DNA of 64,000 nucleotides from Rotaria macrura. Taxonomy: Eukaryota > Rotifera > Eurotatoria > Philodinida > Philodinidae. The stretch lies in assembly GCA_900239685.1 (NCBI GenBank), contig OENT01000418.1:55606-119605 (forward strand), given 5' to 3'. Both the position numbers and the translations under genes were made by a program. Below, one piece after another: positions 13,612-26,731 of this stretch (position 1 is the first letter of the stretch; every line of letters begins with the position of its first letter). The notes beneath the pieces are model-generated. The model saw only the letters and a program-made list of their open reading frames with translations. It had not been told where the DNA came from and made no database searches.

Positions 13612-15538
13612 CAAGACCATGACTTCTTGCTCAAAAATGCAATAAAAATTAAATATCTCAAAAAAAGAAACTATAAGCACTAACTCTTTTCAGGATGTTC
13701 ATAGTTCATTAGAGCCTACATAATAGTTTATATAGTCTCGATTCAAAAGCGATTTGCAATTGGAAATTGTTTATGATCCACTTATCTCCCACTGCTCCTC
13801 TACTCGAACCAAACTCTCGGTTCAGACACTGCTTCACGTCTGTCTTTCGTGTTGACTTCGAATAGGTTTTTTTGGTCATATTCCTCGAAATGTTTTTATT
13901 TTCGTTTCATCGATACCTTCAGAAATGTCAGGATGTCTGGCAGAAACAGCCGAATTAGTTTCGTGATCATAAATTTGCATTGGTGAGTTCTGCCAGTCTA
14001 GAGTGCAGCGAAACAATTTTTGATTCACGCTACTTATGGGTATGTGGTTTTCGTTAATCGCCCTCTCATGACGTACAACTATACCCGCAATCATACAACC
14101 TAGAAATCCGTAGACTGTTGATCCTCATTGATTAGTTTGCTCAGTGATACAGCGTTCATGCTATTCTTATACTTTTAAAATGCTTAGCAAGCGATGGTTA
14201 AATGCGTAGAGAAAGAGAAAATGTGTCCGATCAAACCCTCTCATGCATGAATAACTGTGCATGGCTTCTTTAATCCAAGAAAGGCATTTGATGTATTTTC
14301 AATATTTTATCTTTGTGTATGCAATAGGTTTTATCGACCTGTTGACAATGTAAACGCTTTCTTTCTTGTGTCTTTTATCTGACGCCTAGCTTATCTCAAT
14401 ATGATGAAGAGAAAAATGTGTATGAATCAATGATTTCTAATGCGAAGGTATTTAGAAGAGCTACACACATCACATTTTTTTCATTTTTATTTTTTCATTC
14501 GTACTCATAGCTGTTTACTCAACCATTTTTTTGTCTCGATGCGATTCATCATCGTCAATATTCTCATGGTAACTTTTAAATAATACTTTCTTTAATCCAT
14601 GTATTCAGCTAATGAATAGCTGCCGCCTACTTTGGATTCGAATATAAATCCGTGACAAAAAACAATGTATTCCTATCCATGTCCCGCACAAGACAAACGT
14701 TAACTTTCGACTATAAATATATCTGTGTACACACATTTGTATATATATATATTTATATATAAAGGTGGTAGGACAATCTAACATTAGTCTAGTTCATATT
14801 AAGATATTTTTATTTTCTCAGGCCAATCTGAGACTCACCTAGGTCAAGCTATAGGATCGGGTATTAAAGAACTTAATCTGCAATTAGACTTTAGATGTGA
14901 ATTTTATACATCTTTGAAAAATAATACTAATTACACTTATATATATAGAATTCGTTTCATTATTTCTCAATTATTTCTACATTAAATGAAGAGGGGTGTG
15001 AATGTAGCCGCCAACACTCGCATGCAACCATGCTACACTATTCAATATTTTATTAAGGAAAAAGAAGTGGAACGATTCATTTTGGCTTGCTGGTGGCAGC
15101 AAAGTCTAACAGGAACGAAAGTTTCTACAATAGAGTTAGTCTCGACTCTTAACAATAAGCACCGACAAGGATTCCACCTCTGAGCAAAGTTCACTTGTTT
15201 TCAAGTATTGACGTTTAACAAAATAAAAACTCAAACAACTAATGAGTCGTTTTATGTGAGATCAAAATATCGTCCCATCACTACTATAGATGAAAATAAT
15301 ATATGTAACGTTAAGTGTCCGAAAGAGAGAAGACAGCTAATTCTATGGATGCAATTTGTAATGGTATTTTTTACTCACTTTTATCTATATATGGTTGGTC
15401 ATTGCAATAGGCTACCTCGTTTGTGACTAGCGGAAACATATCGATTGTTTTTATACTTTATAGATTGTAATCGTATTTGCCATCTGATTCTAAAAGAAAG
15501 TACGAGGATTAATTCTCCAATTAATTGGATTATTTAAT
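13612..15538. other. Intergenic region upstream of the cyclase gene
   Basis: AT-rich, with an AT microsatellite near 14739-14763. Short frames (13876-14094 minus, 14986-15183 plus, 15208-15426 plus) show no recognisable domain. Confidence 0.45.
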
Positions 15539-16318
15539 ATGAGTGATTTACCAATGGCATTGTTTTCATCATCCCGGGTTATAGACTTAACGCATGTAAT
15601 TACTGAAAATATGCCAACATGGGACGAAGGTCAAGGTTTTTCACAAAAACAAACACACTTTGCGGATGTCGATGGTTATGCCATACACCATTTAACTTTC
15701 AAGAAAGCCGGTGTAGGCACTCACTTTGATAGTGCCGCACATTTTTTCCAAGGAAAACGTTCGGTATGTACCTAAAACATCGTTCAATTGTAATCGTTAC
15801 TATCATTTCGTCAGGTACATGAGTATCCCATTGAGGAATTAATATCACCAGCAGCTGTAATCAATGTTATCCAGCAAGTCGAACGTAATATAGACTATCA
15901 AATCACACAACAGGATATAATCGATTGGGAAAAAACACATGGCAGTATTCAGAGCGGCTCATTTGTTATTGCTAATACTGGTTGGAGCAAATATTGGAAT
16001 GATCCAAGAAAATTTATAGGTCTTGATGAAAAGAAGGTACGACATTTTCCTGGATGGGGACAAGAAGCTGCACAATATTTGCTTGAGAAAGGTGTACGTG
16101 GCTTGGGTATCGATACCGCCAGTATTGATCCTGGTAATAGCAATACTTTTGACGCTCATCGTGTATTTTTAAAAGCCGATAAATACTTGGTAGAGAATAT
16201 CAAGATTGATATGGGAAATAGCCATACATTACCGGAAGTTGGTGCAACTGTATTTGTCTTACCAATACCAATCCAAAATGGTAGCGAAGCACCAGCAAGA
16301 ATTATAGCATGTGCATAG
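15539..16318 (+). CDS. Cyclase family / kynurenine-formamidase-like metal hydrolase
   Basis: Exons 15539-15763 and 15815-16318 flank a 51-bp GT...AG intron joined at phase 0, giving 242 residues, normal for the family. The N-terminal RVIDLTHVITENMPTWDEG is the typical opening of the cyclase (PF04199) fold. The metal-site motif reads AGVGTHFDSAAHF (about residues 58-70). It keeps GTHxD and the final His, but has Gly where KynB-type enzymes have the first His of HxGTHxD. FPGWGQEAAQYLLEKGVRGLGIDT and IDPGN near the C-terminus are further family marks. Members hydrolyse N-formylkynurenine or other amides and lactones using zinc or manganese. The exact substrate cannot be told from sequence, and the replaced His argues against simply calling it KynB. 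The protein has no signal peptide, so it is probably cytosolic. This type is common in bacteria and fungi, so transfer is possible but unproven. Confidence 0.85.
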
Positions 16319-16859
16319 AACTGAACACTTGTCAAGCTGACGCTTTTATTCTAAGTAACGCAATTTAGTTATAGAACAAACTTCAACACGGTCACTACTG
16401 TAGAAGCGAATTAGTCTTTGTACCATTAGATGCATTATTTTGATTTGTGTGCAAATATTTACAGTTTGCTATCATTCAATAATCAGTGGTCATAGCTACT
16501 CAGTTAAATAAGAGGAGGGCGTTTTTGAGTTGAACCGGTTATAAAAATGATTATAATTAAAGGGTCTGGTGTGGGACGTGGGTGCCGTATGGATTTTGAT
16601 TTTCTCGTCACACCCACACTGTTTTTTGTCAATCAATTTTGAGTCACTTAGCGGCTTCATATCTGTTTAATTTTTACATCATTTGGTCTTTTCTCTACAT
16701 ATAACCTCTTTTCAAAATATCAAGTAGGTACGGCGAGTGGTAGCTGGTTAATATTGGGGGAGGTTAAAAACTCCACAACAGTGCAAAATTTGCATTCGGG
16801 AATGAAAGTTAAAAATAAATACGCTAATTTGTAGAAAATTAAATGTTGTATCGAATGGA
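16319..16859. other. Intergenic region after the cyclase gene
   Basis: No gene seen. It holds a GT-rich patch (16560-16600) followed by an AC-rich one (CGTCACACCCACAC) that can pair imperfectly. It is probably repeat-derived. Confidence 0.4.
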
Positions 16860-16868
16860 ATAAATTCA

Positions 16869-17236
16869 ATCAGTGTGAAGCTAGCACGACGAAACAGAGA
16901 TTCAACTATCAGTGTTCTCAGAAGTATTACCGGCCCATAAAAACCAAACCATTCGATGCAGAATTTAATTCTGAATCAAACGGCGATACTTTTATTCCCC
17001 GACAACACTTTGAGAAAATTCTATCTGGTTTTTCTTATCCTACTTAGAAGAAAACAAAGACGTAGGCAAACTTTCTTCTTAAGTATTGTCGGGAAATAAA
17101 AGTATCACCATTTGATTCAGAATTAAATTCTGCATCGAATGGTCTGGTTTTTATAGGCCGGCAATACTTCTTAGAAGACTTATAGTTGAATCTCTGTTTC
17201 ATCGTGCTAGCTCCGTCGTGCTAGTTTCACACTGAT
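16869..17236. mobile_element. Palindromic MITE with 9-bp target duplication
   Basis: Long inverted arms start ATCAGTGTGAAGCTAGCACG and end in the reverse complement (CGTGCTAGTTTCACACTGAT). The arms extend inward through a GATTCAACTAT/ATAGTTGAATC block and an ACCATTCGATGCAGAATTTA block. ATAAATTCA flanks it at 16860-16868 and 17237-17245, a perfect 9-bp direct repeat. A 9-bp duplication is typical of Mutator-like elements; an 8-bp hAT reading is also possible. There are no genes inside. Confidence 0.85.
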
Positions 17237-17245
17237 ATAAATTCA

Positions 17246-20105
17246 GGCGTTTTCAAAAAAAGATTTTACCCTTGAGAGTTTAAAAATACGATTTTTCAGA
17301 AGTTTAAAATGCTGTTTTGGTTGCCAAAATGCGATTTTTTCAAGAAAGAACATTAAATTCGTAAACAGCGCAAAACCCTACATCGAATGATGTGCCGAGA
17401 TCTGTTCACGTCGACAAAAACGTTATCACCGAAGTGACACGTTACGCGGACAAGCTGTATTATTTACACTGGCTGCTATGGGTAACGATGAATGGGAATA
17501 TTGAGTGCCAGAATGTACGTGCGATTATTTACCGGGGATTGCTGTAGGTGTGACTGTTGGCATGGAGTTTGATGTATGTGGGTGTGGATTGATGAATGAC
17601 AGTAGCTTTGAGTTTGGGAGTGATGTTCCCTTCGTTCACACTACCACGACCCCCCTGTTGCGTCGTGAGTCGGTTCAGAGGCGCAACTATTGAATATGCT
17701 GGATACCACAATAATGGATTGTGGCGGAGAGTAAAATTGATGAAATAAAGTAGAATTGAATACGGATAAAGATCCAATAATATATTCAATTTGAACAGAA
17801 AAGAGATGAGATGAAGAACTAGACAAGAGAGTAACTAACAAGAGTTACAAGAGAAGAAAGTAGTTTAAGTAGATACGCTCGAATGGCGAGCGGAAGATAT
17901 TGAAAGAACGAATATAGGTATCTCTCAATGAAGAGAGAGATATAAAGTAGAGTGAGTAGATGAAGATGAGAAAAAAAAGAAGAATTATGTTAAACTGAAT
18001 TAACAATTTTAGGCGCAAAACAATAAGAGAGAAAAAGGGAGGGAAACTAAAAAGAGAAACAAACAAATGCGCACACAACAAACATCAAGATAACATCAGT
18101 GACGATTAGGTCGTCACACACCCCCCCCCTCCCCGCCCCTCAACCATATCATAAATCGAAACCAGCAAAAAACGCAGTAATATCAGAAATCTCAATGTGT
18201 CTATTAAAATGATAATATTTTAAATTTATATTGTTCAAAATATCAATCTAGGATGAAACACCGTAAATCGAATTTTGTTGATTCTTTTTCTAATTAAAAA
18301 GCAATTGATTTTAATCAGAAAACTTTGATTTCAGCTGTTTCCATTTTCAGTTTATTGGTTTTCCGAAGAGTTTTTCAGAAAACAACGAAGGTTTCCTTCT
18401 TAGAATTCCTTTTTGAAAAATCTGGTTTTGTAATAATTGCCCATCGAAAATGCTAGTTTGAATCGAAAAATAAAATTTAAAAAATCCTTCGCTTTCTAGG
18501 TCAATTCTAGCAAACAGCTAGTCCACACTAGAAGATCATCTCGAAAGAGCGATTTATATTTCCGCAATAGAAAGTCATGCTCTATTATTCCAAGGAGCAC
18601 TAGAAACTTCTACATTTGATGATTCTCGTAATAACGGGTAAGACAAAAATATCTTTTGATGTTGTGAACCGAACAAATGGATCCTCAGCGAGTGCGGCAC
18701 AACGACGTTTAAATCGTATCATTGTTTCTCATATTTTTAACAAAAAATCCAATAAATTGAACTTAAGTAATATCTCCCCCCCTCTATTTCAAAAAAGCAT
18801 TGGAAACGATTTGTTTTAGATAGTGAATAGTATTTTCTAGTTCCCCTTGATATATTCATTTAAGATCAGATGCAGGCTGCTTTATTTATATGTCGGTCCT
18901 TAATTAGAAAAATTAATTCAGTAGTAAATATTTTCCTTACGTTTAAAGTCTTGAAATGAAGGAACACAGATATGTGTTTTCAGTAGAAATGGTGAATGTG
19001 GCTTGGGGTATTGAAGGACCACCTTTTTACTGGCTTCGATCCCGTTCAGAAAATTTTGTTAGTCTTAGTCCCAGTTCTGATTGAAATTCTGCATACTTTC
19101 TGATCTCAATTTTTTTAAACTAACAAGTTTTTGTGGGATTTGGCCAAAATTTTCGAATTCGTTTGTCATAAAAGGATGCACCAGGACCAGTTGAAAAGTG
19201 ATAAGTATTGATCCCGTTCTGGTTGTGTCAAAGTTTAGATTTTTGCTCCCCGTTCCACGGAATGGGAACAGGAACCACTTTTGAGTTCCCTAGAGAGTGG
19301 TTGAGCACTGCGAAGAACAAAACATCGAAGCCCAGTAGCCATAGGGGCTATCAGTGACACTGAACACCCATACAGGGGCTCCGGCAAGCAGTGGATCCAG
19401 GGAACCAGTAAGGGGGTGGTGCTCCTGGTCAAAAAAACGGTTTTTCAAGCCTACTTGAGACAGCAGAAATCTTTTTTTTCCTTTCTGTGGGGAAAGCTGG
19501 AAATAAAATTTTGAGGGAGGGTTCGCACTCACCGGTCAGCTGAAATGGGGAATGCGCCAGTAACTTTCATAGACAGACTCAAATTCTCTTCATCACTGGA
19601 TGCCTCTCGTCACTATGTCTTCGACGTCCACCTCCTTGCTACCTACTCAGGTGTGAACCTACTGGATTGCTCTATGCTTGTCAAGTGTAGAAACGTTTTG
19701 TTCCCTTTCTGAACCACTGCAAATCAACTTATGTCACCATTCACTAAAATCAAGGTCCTGTATAAACCTTCTGACGCAACGATACAGAAATGAATTGCCA
19801 AACCACAGAAAAACTGAAATACTTTACATAAACAAGATGTAATTGACGTTTTGTTAGACATCACGAGATATATACCACTCTTGTGGTTAATTTGAATAGT
19901 ATATACGTAGTAGTCTGTTGTAGTCGTAGATCACCTCCGTTTGAGTGGAAACTTTTATAAAATTACGCACCGTTGCTATGCACCGACAATAATTACGAGT
20001 GGTTTGTAGTAAAGGATTCTGAGTTGACTGATTTGACTTCGTAGGGAAGCTCATTCTTAATTTGAATCAAATTAAAAATTCCACCCCTGTTGTGGAGCTA
20101 AATAT
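17246..20105. other. Repeat-rich intergenic region, no intact gene
   Basis: Includes a purine-rich block (about 17800-18080), a perfect stem GTGACG-ATTAGGT-CGTCAC (18099-18117) followed by a run of C's, and a G/C-richer block at 19200-19560 unlike its surroundings. These look like decayed transposon pieces, possibly including an LTR end, but no coding domain is recognisable. Confidence 0.4.
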
Positions 20106-23100
20106 TTATTGTATATGAATTCTTTCCTGCCATTTCTTCATTGAGTCTTTAAACTGCTTCTTGTAAAAGCTAGACGGTAAAACAGACACAACGAACATGA
20201 GAACCGAGGGATTAAAGGAAATGAAATATCCTGAAATATACAATAATGGATTATGATAGGCTTGTACGCAGCTAGATGATACTGAAAGGATTAAACGAGG
20301 TAAGGGTAGAATAACAAGAATCATTGGACTTAAAACAAGTTGTTTGTGCTTGCTGAACTGTTCACCGAGATGTTCCATGTAACTCTGTTGAGATCGAATT
20401 ACTGATCGTTGAAGAGCAACTTTAAAGATAATAAACAAAGCTGAGAAGAGATTAACAGCGAACTGGATTAGAAAATGGAAAAATAGAATGAATACATTGT
20501 AATCTTGAATAAAATGTGAATATCGAGTGACACACGAAGTACGTTGCCCTTCACTATCATCAACCGAATTGCGGTACAATGGTTCATGAATAATTGTGTC
20601 ACTAATAAAAAAAGGTAAGAGAATAATCATCCATCTAGCAGTACATTTACTCTTCTCTGCATCAAAATTGGTTCCTTTTAAAATGTTGATTGTCCTTTCG
20701 ATGGCCACGCAAGCAATTATCCAGTTATCAAAGTATAGGCAGAGTTTTAGTATAGGTTCAAGGGTAACACAACCTACGCGAAGAAAGACGCGACTGATAG
20801 ACGAATTTATTTGCCTAAGAAGAAGAAACCAAAATTTCAGAATAAACATCAGTATCGTCATAAATGAAATGATTGATGACGCAAAAAGATAAACTCCACA
20901 GCCAACTTTTCCGCGTCTCTGTATTTTCAGATGTCAAGATAGAAAAAATACTGTTAATCAAACCTATCACAAAGAGAACAATAGTAAGAGCTGCACTTGC
21001 TTTCACCAGGAATGATTGCTTGTTAGATGTGACGTTTGGTCGAATTTCAGAGCGCAAAATGTCATCAAGTGTTAAACCAATACCTTTTGCATAAAAACTG
21101 GCATCGATCACCAAAGTAGCAATATGTACAGACACATATCGTATTCAAAGAACACGTCGGATCATCTTGTATGCACATTCCTTCGTTTTCACAGTAATTA
21201 TTGTATCGACATCGACACGTTAGATTTAGCTTGTGATTGAAATGAAAACAGTTAGTGTGACGTTCTTCAGTGCATAAACACAAAGATTTCATCGAAAAAG
21301 CATATCAAATTATGAAATGTTTGGCATAATGTATGATAATATTTTACACGTCGAATACGAGGTAATGCAATTTGTATAGAATTCAATAACTCATCGCATG
21401 AGGTACAACGCTGAACAGAATCCAAGGATGATACAAGTTCGGCAATCAGTGACGGCTGAAGAAATGCTAAATAGTATATGTACTCGATTTTCAGGAAAAC
21501 AATGTTGAAAGGAAATGGATAATACAGCGTAATAGACTGTTGAAAAAAAAACGTGATTTTTGCAGTATTACTGTCGTAGTTGGTTGCTGGTCGGTATGTA
21601 CAGTAATAAAGTATGCGAGCAAATATGAGGGAACTTTCACGTTTTACAAAGATATTTCTAATTTATTCTTATGAATTTGACATTGTTTTCCCATAAATTG
21701 TTCCGAGCAGACGCATGTATAACTGTCTGGATTCATTTCCTCAGCGATAACTACGCATCGACCAATGTTTTTACAGAAATCTATCGGGCACTAAAGTTTC
21801 AATAAACAGCGAGGACCAAATTTGTTCAGAGGACAGGCACAAATCGATTGATTGTTAATTGAATCAATGCAGATCGAATCCGTTCAGAAATCACTGCAAT
21901 CAATGGGGATATGACATTGAACACTGGACCATCCCACTTGACAACGACAGAGAAACATCGCAGCATTGTTATATTTCCTACATTCACCGTTCACACAAGT
22001 CGGAATACAGATTTGGGAATTCGAAAGTTGATAAGGTGGTATATTCAATTGAACAACGAGTCTATTAACAGGAAGAAAGAGGAAAGAAATAGAATAATAC
22101 CAACTGGCAATATATGTCACTAATGATCTGTCAAATATGTCGACACGCACACTATAATTCTTCGAGATATTCTTGGGTTGGGTAGAATACAACGGATAAA
22201 TATTAAAGCTTATCGTGCAATCTGCATTGGATGTGTAAAAAAACTTGGAGTAAGAGTTTACCTCTTGACGTTCATCACCATCATCACTCACTGATTAATA
22301 TGGCAATAATGACGTAAATTTTTTGACGCTCATATGTTCTTAAATGTAGTGTCAGACTGGTACGTTGGCTTTGATATTGAGACATGAATCACCGTAGTAA
22401 CTAGGTGGGCAAAAACATCTGTAGCTGTAATTGTTGTCGCCCAGCCATACTTTCACATAGAGCCCACGATTACAAGGCCATGCCCAAACATATTCATACA
22501 CTTCGTCGGTAATATACTCTTTGACGTCAGTATCAAGATCTGTTGACCAGTCTTTATCATTGAAATCTATGATTTCTGGTTCAGATAACGAATAATCTGC
22601 AGTACTCTCCAGTGAAAAATAATCACGTGATTCGTGACGAATTTGGCATACAATACTATGAACATCGTTTGGAATAACGGATAGATTATTTTTACAAATT
22701 TTATAGCGACCTTGACACAACTGTTCGTCATCGACTAACGGACAATCGTTTTTGTGGTCACACAAATCAAGCTCCATGACACATTTCGTATTATTTAAGT
22801 AACAAAGCCGACTTTGATCATACCAATTTGAGTACATCCTTCGACAATGAGGCATTTCATCCGTTGCGTTCAGATAATCGATTTTTCCATCATTGACGCG
22901 ATTTGCTGGTAGACAACTCAAAGTATTATTCACCGGAGATATACAGGCAAATGAACGTGGAGAGCAAAATGATTTTGTACAATTCTGTTCATCCTCTCCC
23001 GAAGGACAATTCCAGAAAAAATTACATCGTGTATAAATATTGTTACATGACCATAATCCACAGTCGGTTTCATCTGTGTGATTTTCTCCATCAACCATCA

Positions 23101-24749
23101 AAGACAGCAATTGGACAAATCCATCACATATATGATTGAAATAACATTGATCAAGTTCGACTTGACTCTCTGTCGAACATGAGCGTTCTCGAAAGGATGG
23201 TGATCGACATTTATTATCGTTTAGATATTTAAAGCAATGCGTATCATTAATTAAACAACTAAATTCAAATTGCTCCTCGTCATCATTCATCTAGCAATCG
23301 GAGAACTCATCAACAAGTCGATGCTTTGAAATGCATTTGGACGAGTTTTTACAATAATAAAGTGATGCATTTTCTGAGTCATTTTTTGTTTTAGATTGAT
23401 TTGCACTACCATGAAAATAAGGTGCAACGGAATCAATAAACAATCTCCAATGATAAACATATCTGTTTCAATGCCGATTTCTCCACGTGATCTACAAGTA
23501 TGGCTACTGTTGAGAAACGTTGAACTGAGAAAAGTACATAAGTTTTCATCATAACAAACATAGTCGGGCAATAGAGGCTGTTCAGGGCCTATAGGATAGA
23601 CACACATCCTACTAAAGAAAACTTTATATGGCCAAACAAAACAGGAATAGTAGGAAATTGAGTCCAAGGCTCGCAACTGTGGAGATAATGAACGCTGCCA
23701 GAGTCAAAATCTTTACACGGTATTCAACCGATGAGGGCTGATATTTTTGTGAGACAAACTAAAGATCTCCAACAATAATCAGATAAATTACCTTGGCCTT
23801 TCATAGATTCGATCAGCAAACTATATCGTCCGTTACGACATTGGGAAAAGTCTGCCACACATTGCCCATCGCCACAAGGAAATTGTTTAAAAGTTGACTG
23901 ATAAGAATCTTCTTCGCATGAAAATGTTGGATCTGTCCAGGAATCGGATGTTTTATGGGTGACAAGTGTTGCTGATTCATCGAGACAGTCTGCTATCTTA
24001 TAATAATTTTCTCGGATATCTCTCGGAATACATAATCCATCGTGACACCGATACTCATCATCATTGCATTCGTTTAGCTCTAACTCAAAACATTGCTCTT
24101 CATCTTGACCTCCATCGAGAGAGTCAACTCGACCGTTACATATTTCACGCCAATCAAGACACATCCATGAATCACCACGATTAAATTTTAAATGAATATA
24201 ACACGTCAGATTCGTGACAGTTTGAGGAGATGGATAATTTCTTTTTGCTTCAAAAGTCATTTTCACAGCAGTGGACAATGGATCAGTTTCAATAACACCA
24301 AAATTAAAGCAAAACGCATATTCACCTTGAACATCAAACCACAGTTTATTACAATTGAAAAAGACTTGCTTCTCTAAAAATAGCATACTTTTTTGGGAGA
24401 GATAGCTTTCATATTGCTCTGCTAGATCGATTGGAGTTGATCATGAGAGCGAATCCTGTGTAGGGACTTTTAAATGACGCAATTCATCAAAAGTAAAATT
24501 TCGATCATGTTTGCTGATGAAACTACGTACTAACTTCACATCTTTATTAAATGGGCGAAGACAATACTGTATTATATGTGTTATTGCAAACTCAATGTCC
24601 ACCAAACTCCTATGATAAATAGATTCATAGTAATGCAAACAATCGAACTGTAAGCGATCGCTGTTGTTAGTTCGACCAGTATGATATAGATTCAACTGTG
24701 ATTCACTTTCAGTTCACAACAAAAATGCCAGTAATATAATGCGCAGCAT
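20106..24749 (-). pseudogene. Decayed LDL-receptor-A / EGF-module 7TM receptor
   Basis: Reading down the minus strand, the original order is: a signal peptide (ATG 24747-24749, MLRIILLAFLL), a cysteine-containing N-terminal domain, several LDLa modules (for example DSWMCLDWREICNGR, and YRCHDGLCIPRD at 24000-24150), more LDLa repeats (22700-23300), EGF-like modules (22352-22460, 21884-21960, 21640-21790, 21065-21290), then a 7TM domain (20106-21060) with an ERT variant of DRY. The frame is broken many times: TGA at 24714-24716 inside the signal peptide, TGA at 24441-24443, a stop at 23724, a shift near 23600, one base lost near 23437, TAG at 23291-23293 inside an LDLa module, breaks at 22291-22352 and 21293-21883, and an extra A in the run at 20907-20910. 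The family probably makes cell-surface receptors. So many lesions imply a pseudogene rather than sequencing error. Confidence 0.85.
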
Positions 24750-26731
24750 ATTTTTCTTAGCTGAAATCAATGTCTAATTTAATCTTAATCCTCTCGATTC
24801 CATAAAAACTCATAATGGCAAATCTAATGATGGCATTATAGCAAAAAACAAGCAAAACAATCAATTCTACAAACGTTTGTTAAATGATTGAGCACTTTGT
24901 TTACGACTGGCCTTTAGTCTAAATTTACATGGTAAGTGCCATTCGCTCAACATGATATTCAAGATTTGTTTTGACAATTTTAAAATTCACCAGCCGTGTT
25001 ATTCATTCAAATAGCCATATTGTCATGATTATTTCAAATAGAACAATTTCAATGGGGGTGGGGCACTTCCATGTTTTATTAACTTTTATTCTATGGAAGA
25101 AAAATGCAAGTTACAGTGGTTGAAATTAACTTTTATTTCAAAAGTAAAAGTTCAATTTTTACTTTTACAGTAGAATCTCTATTTAGTGCAGACCATCGAG
25201 GCCCTTCGAAGGTATTGACTATCAAGAGATGTTCACTAAGTAGGTGCTTGTTTACAACAGAAATACATTCTAGGGACCTTTCTAGACCGTTCGCCATTAA
25301 ATGGTGTCCATTGAATATAAGTGTTCACTAACGGAGGTTTTGTTGTATTATAAAAATAAAAGTTAAGCCATTCCCTTCTAGATTAAAATTGCAGTTGAGA
25401 ATGGAGGGAGGTGCCAGTGCCTCGCTATATAAGTTCAAATCTCATTTCCAATTGCATATCACATATTGTTCCGGTTTTGACCTTGTCGGATTCCCATGAG
25501 ACTGTCAACAAATATTGTCAAACAGAAAAGGTTATGACATTTAGTCACTTTTTAGATTCCTCCTACGCATTTTCTGTTCAAACTCTTTTCATAGAAGTAG
25601 GAGTTCATAATTTTAAGAGAGAATGTCACGAGTTAAAATTGGGTCACAAATATTTCGAAAACGGTTTCCTGAAAAGAGTAAAGCACCAATTCCTCCGTAG
25701 AGTTTTGCCAAAATTTAAAACTTCTCGTTTTTCTAAAACTGCAGACAAGTTAATGATTGTGTTGACTAAATCAATAGAATGAGTACGACAAACTGAGCAA
25801 TTGGGTATTCTGCTAATAAAATATTAGATCGCTACAGGTAAAGTGTTGGTTGGTAGAAAAATTTAAATATTTTGCTAATCGGCACAACCGAATATGTGCA
25901 CCCACAAGAGCATTTAAATTTTGAAATCCACTTATATTTTGTAAAGCTGCTCTCTTTCGATTGAGACGTTGTTTAATTTCATGCGTCGGTTGATGAGAGG
26001 GAATCAAACGCTGCGTTATCAGCTCTTTTTATCTCTCTTCACAAATTGGTATATTTAGTGAATGTATTTACAAAGATTGTATTACCACTTTTTTTTTCTT
26101 TCATCATACCTCGTATCAAGGGATGACTCACATATGCCGGGCGATTTTGACTCCTCCGAAAAACAACTCGATCCTCATGAAGTCTTAACCATATACGAAT
26201 GTCGCCTTCATTAGTCGTCCATGAAAATTTCACCCCATTTAATTGAGATTTTCCAAGACACTGGCCCCTCAAAAGTGCTTGCTAAGAGCTATATCCATGA
26301 CACACGATGTGGGTGTTGGTTACTCGTTATTTTGGATATGGTTTGCGGAAGCAACTCTACCTGAAACCTGCTCGCACACTCACAACCACATCAATAACCA
26401 CTGCCTCGGTCACACATACAAACACTCTACTTTTATGTCCTTCATCGAATGGTGTCTATAATGAAACTCTTCAACTATCATTCAATGACATACATTAACT
26501 TAATACACTTAAGGATGATGATCGGCAATGAATGAGTGTTCCTTCACATGTGTATCGAAAAGTAAATAAACAAGAGGCAGAGATAACAGTACTAGATAAA
26601 AGTATGAATATAAAAGTTTCTGAAAAAATTTATTAACTTCTAATTTGATTGTAAAGTTTGATACGTTAAAATTCATGATTATTTATAAAATCAACTCATT
26701 ATGTCTTTATAACAAATCGAATGTCTTAGAT
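24750..26731. other. Intergenic region between receptor pseudogene and amidase
   Basis: Contains the pogo/Tigger-like MITE at 25168-25345. A 123-codon open frame at 25411-25782 matches nothing I recognise. No other gene seen. Confidence 0.45.
25168..25345. mobile_element. Short pogo/Tigger-like MITE
   Basis: Starts CAGTAGAATCTCTATTTAG directly after TA (25166-25167) and ends CACTAACGGAGGTTTTGTTG directly before TA (25346-25347). The ends form an imperfect inverted repeat resembling the CAGTAGAACCTC end of Tigger/pogo elements, which duplicate TA. It is 178 bp and non-coding. Confidence 0.6.

Noticed and set aside
12700-17600. Telomere-like GTGGG words
   Set aside because: Only isolated occurrences, no tandem array.
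20106-24749. TGA read as a sense codon in the receptor gene
   Set aside because: Other genes in the window use TGA as a normal stop (amidase), and the receptor also has frameshifts and TAG, so decay is the simpler explanation.
25411-25782. 123-codon open frame (plus)
   Set aside because: No ATG at its beginning, no recognisable domain, no flanking splice sites found. Kept out as a probable chance frame.
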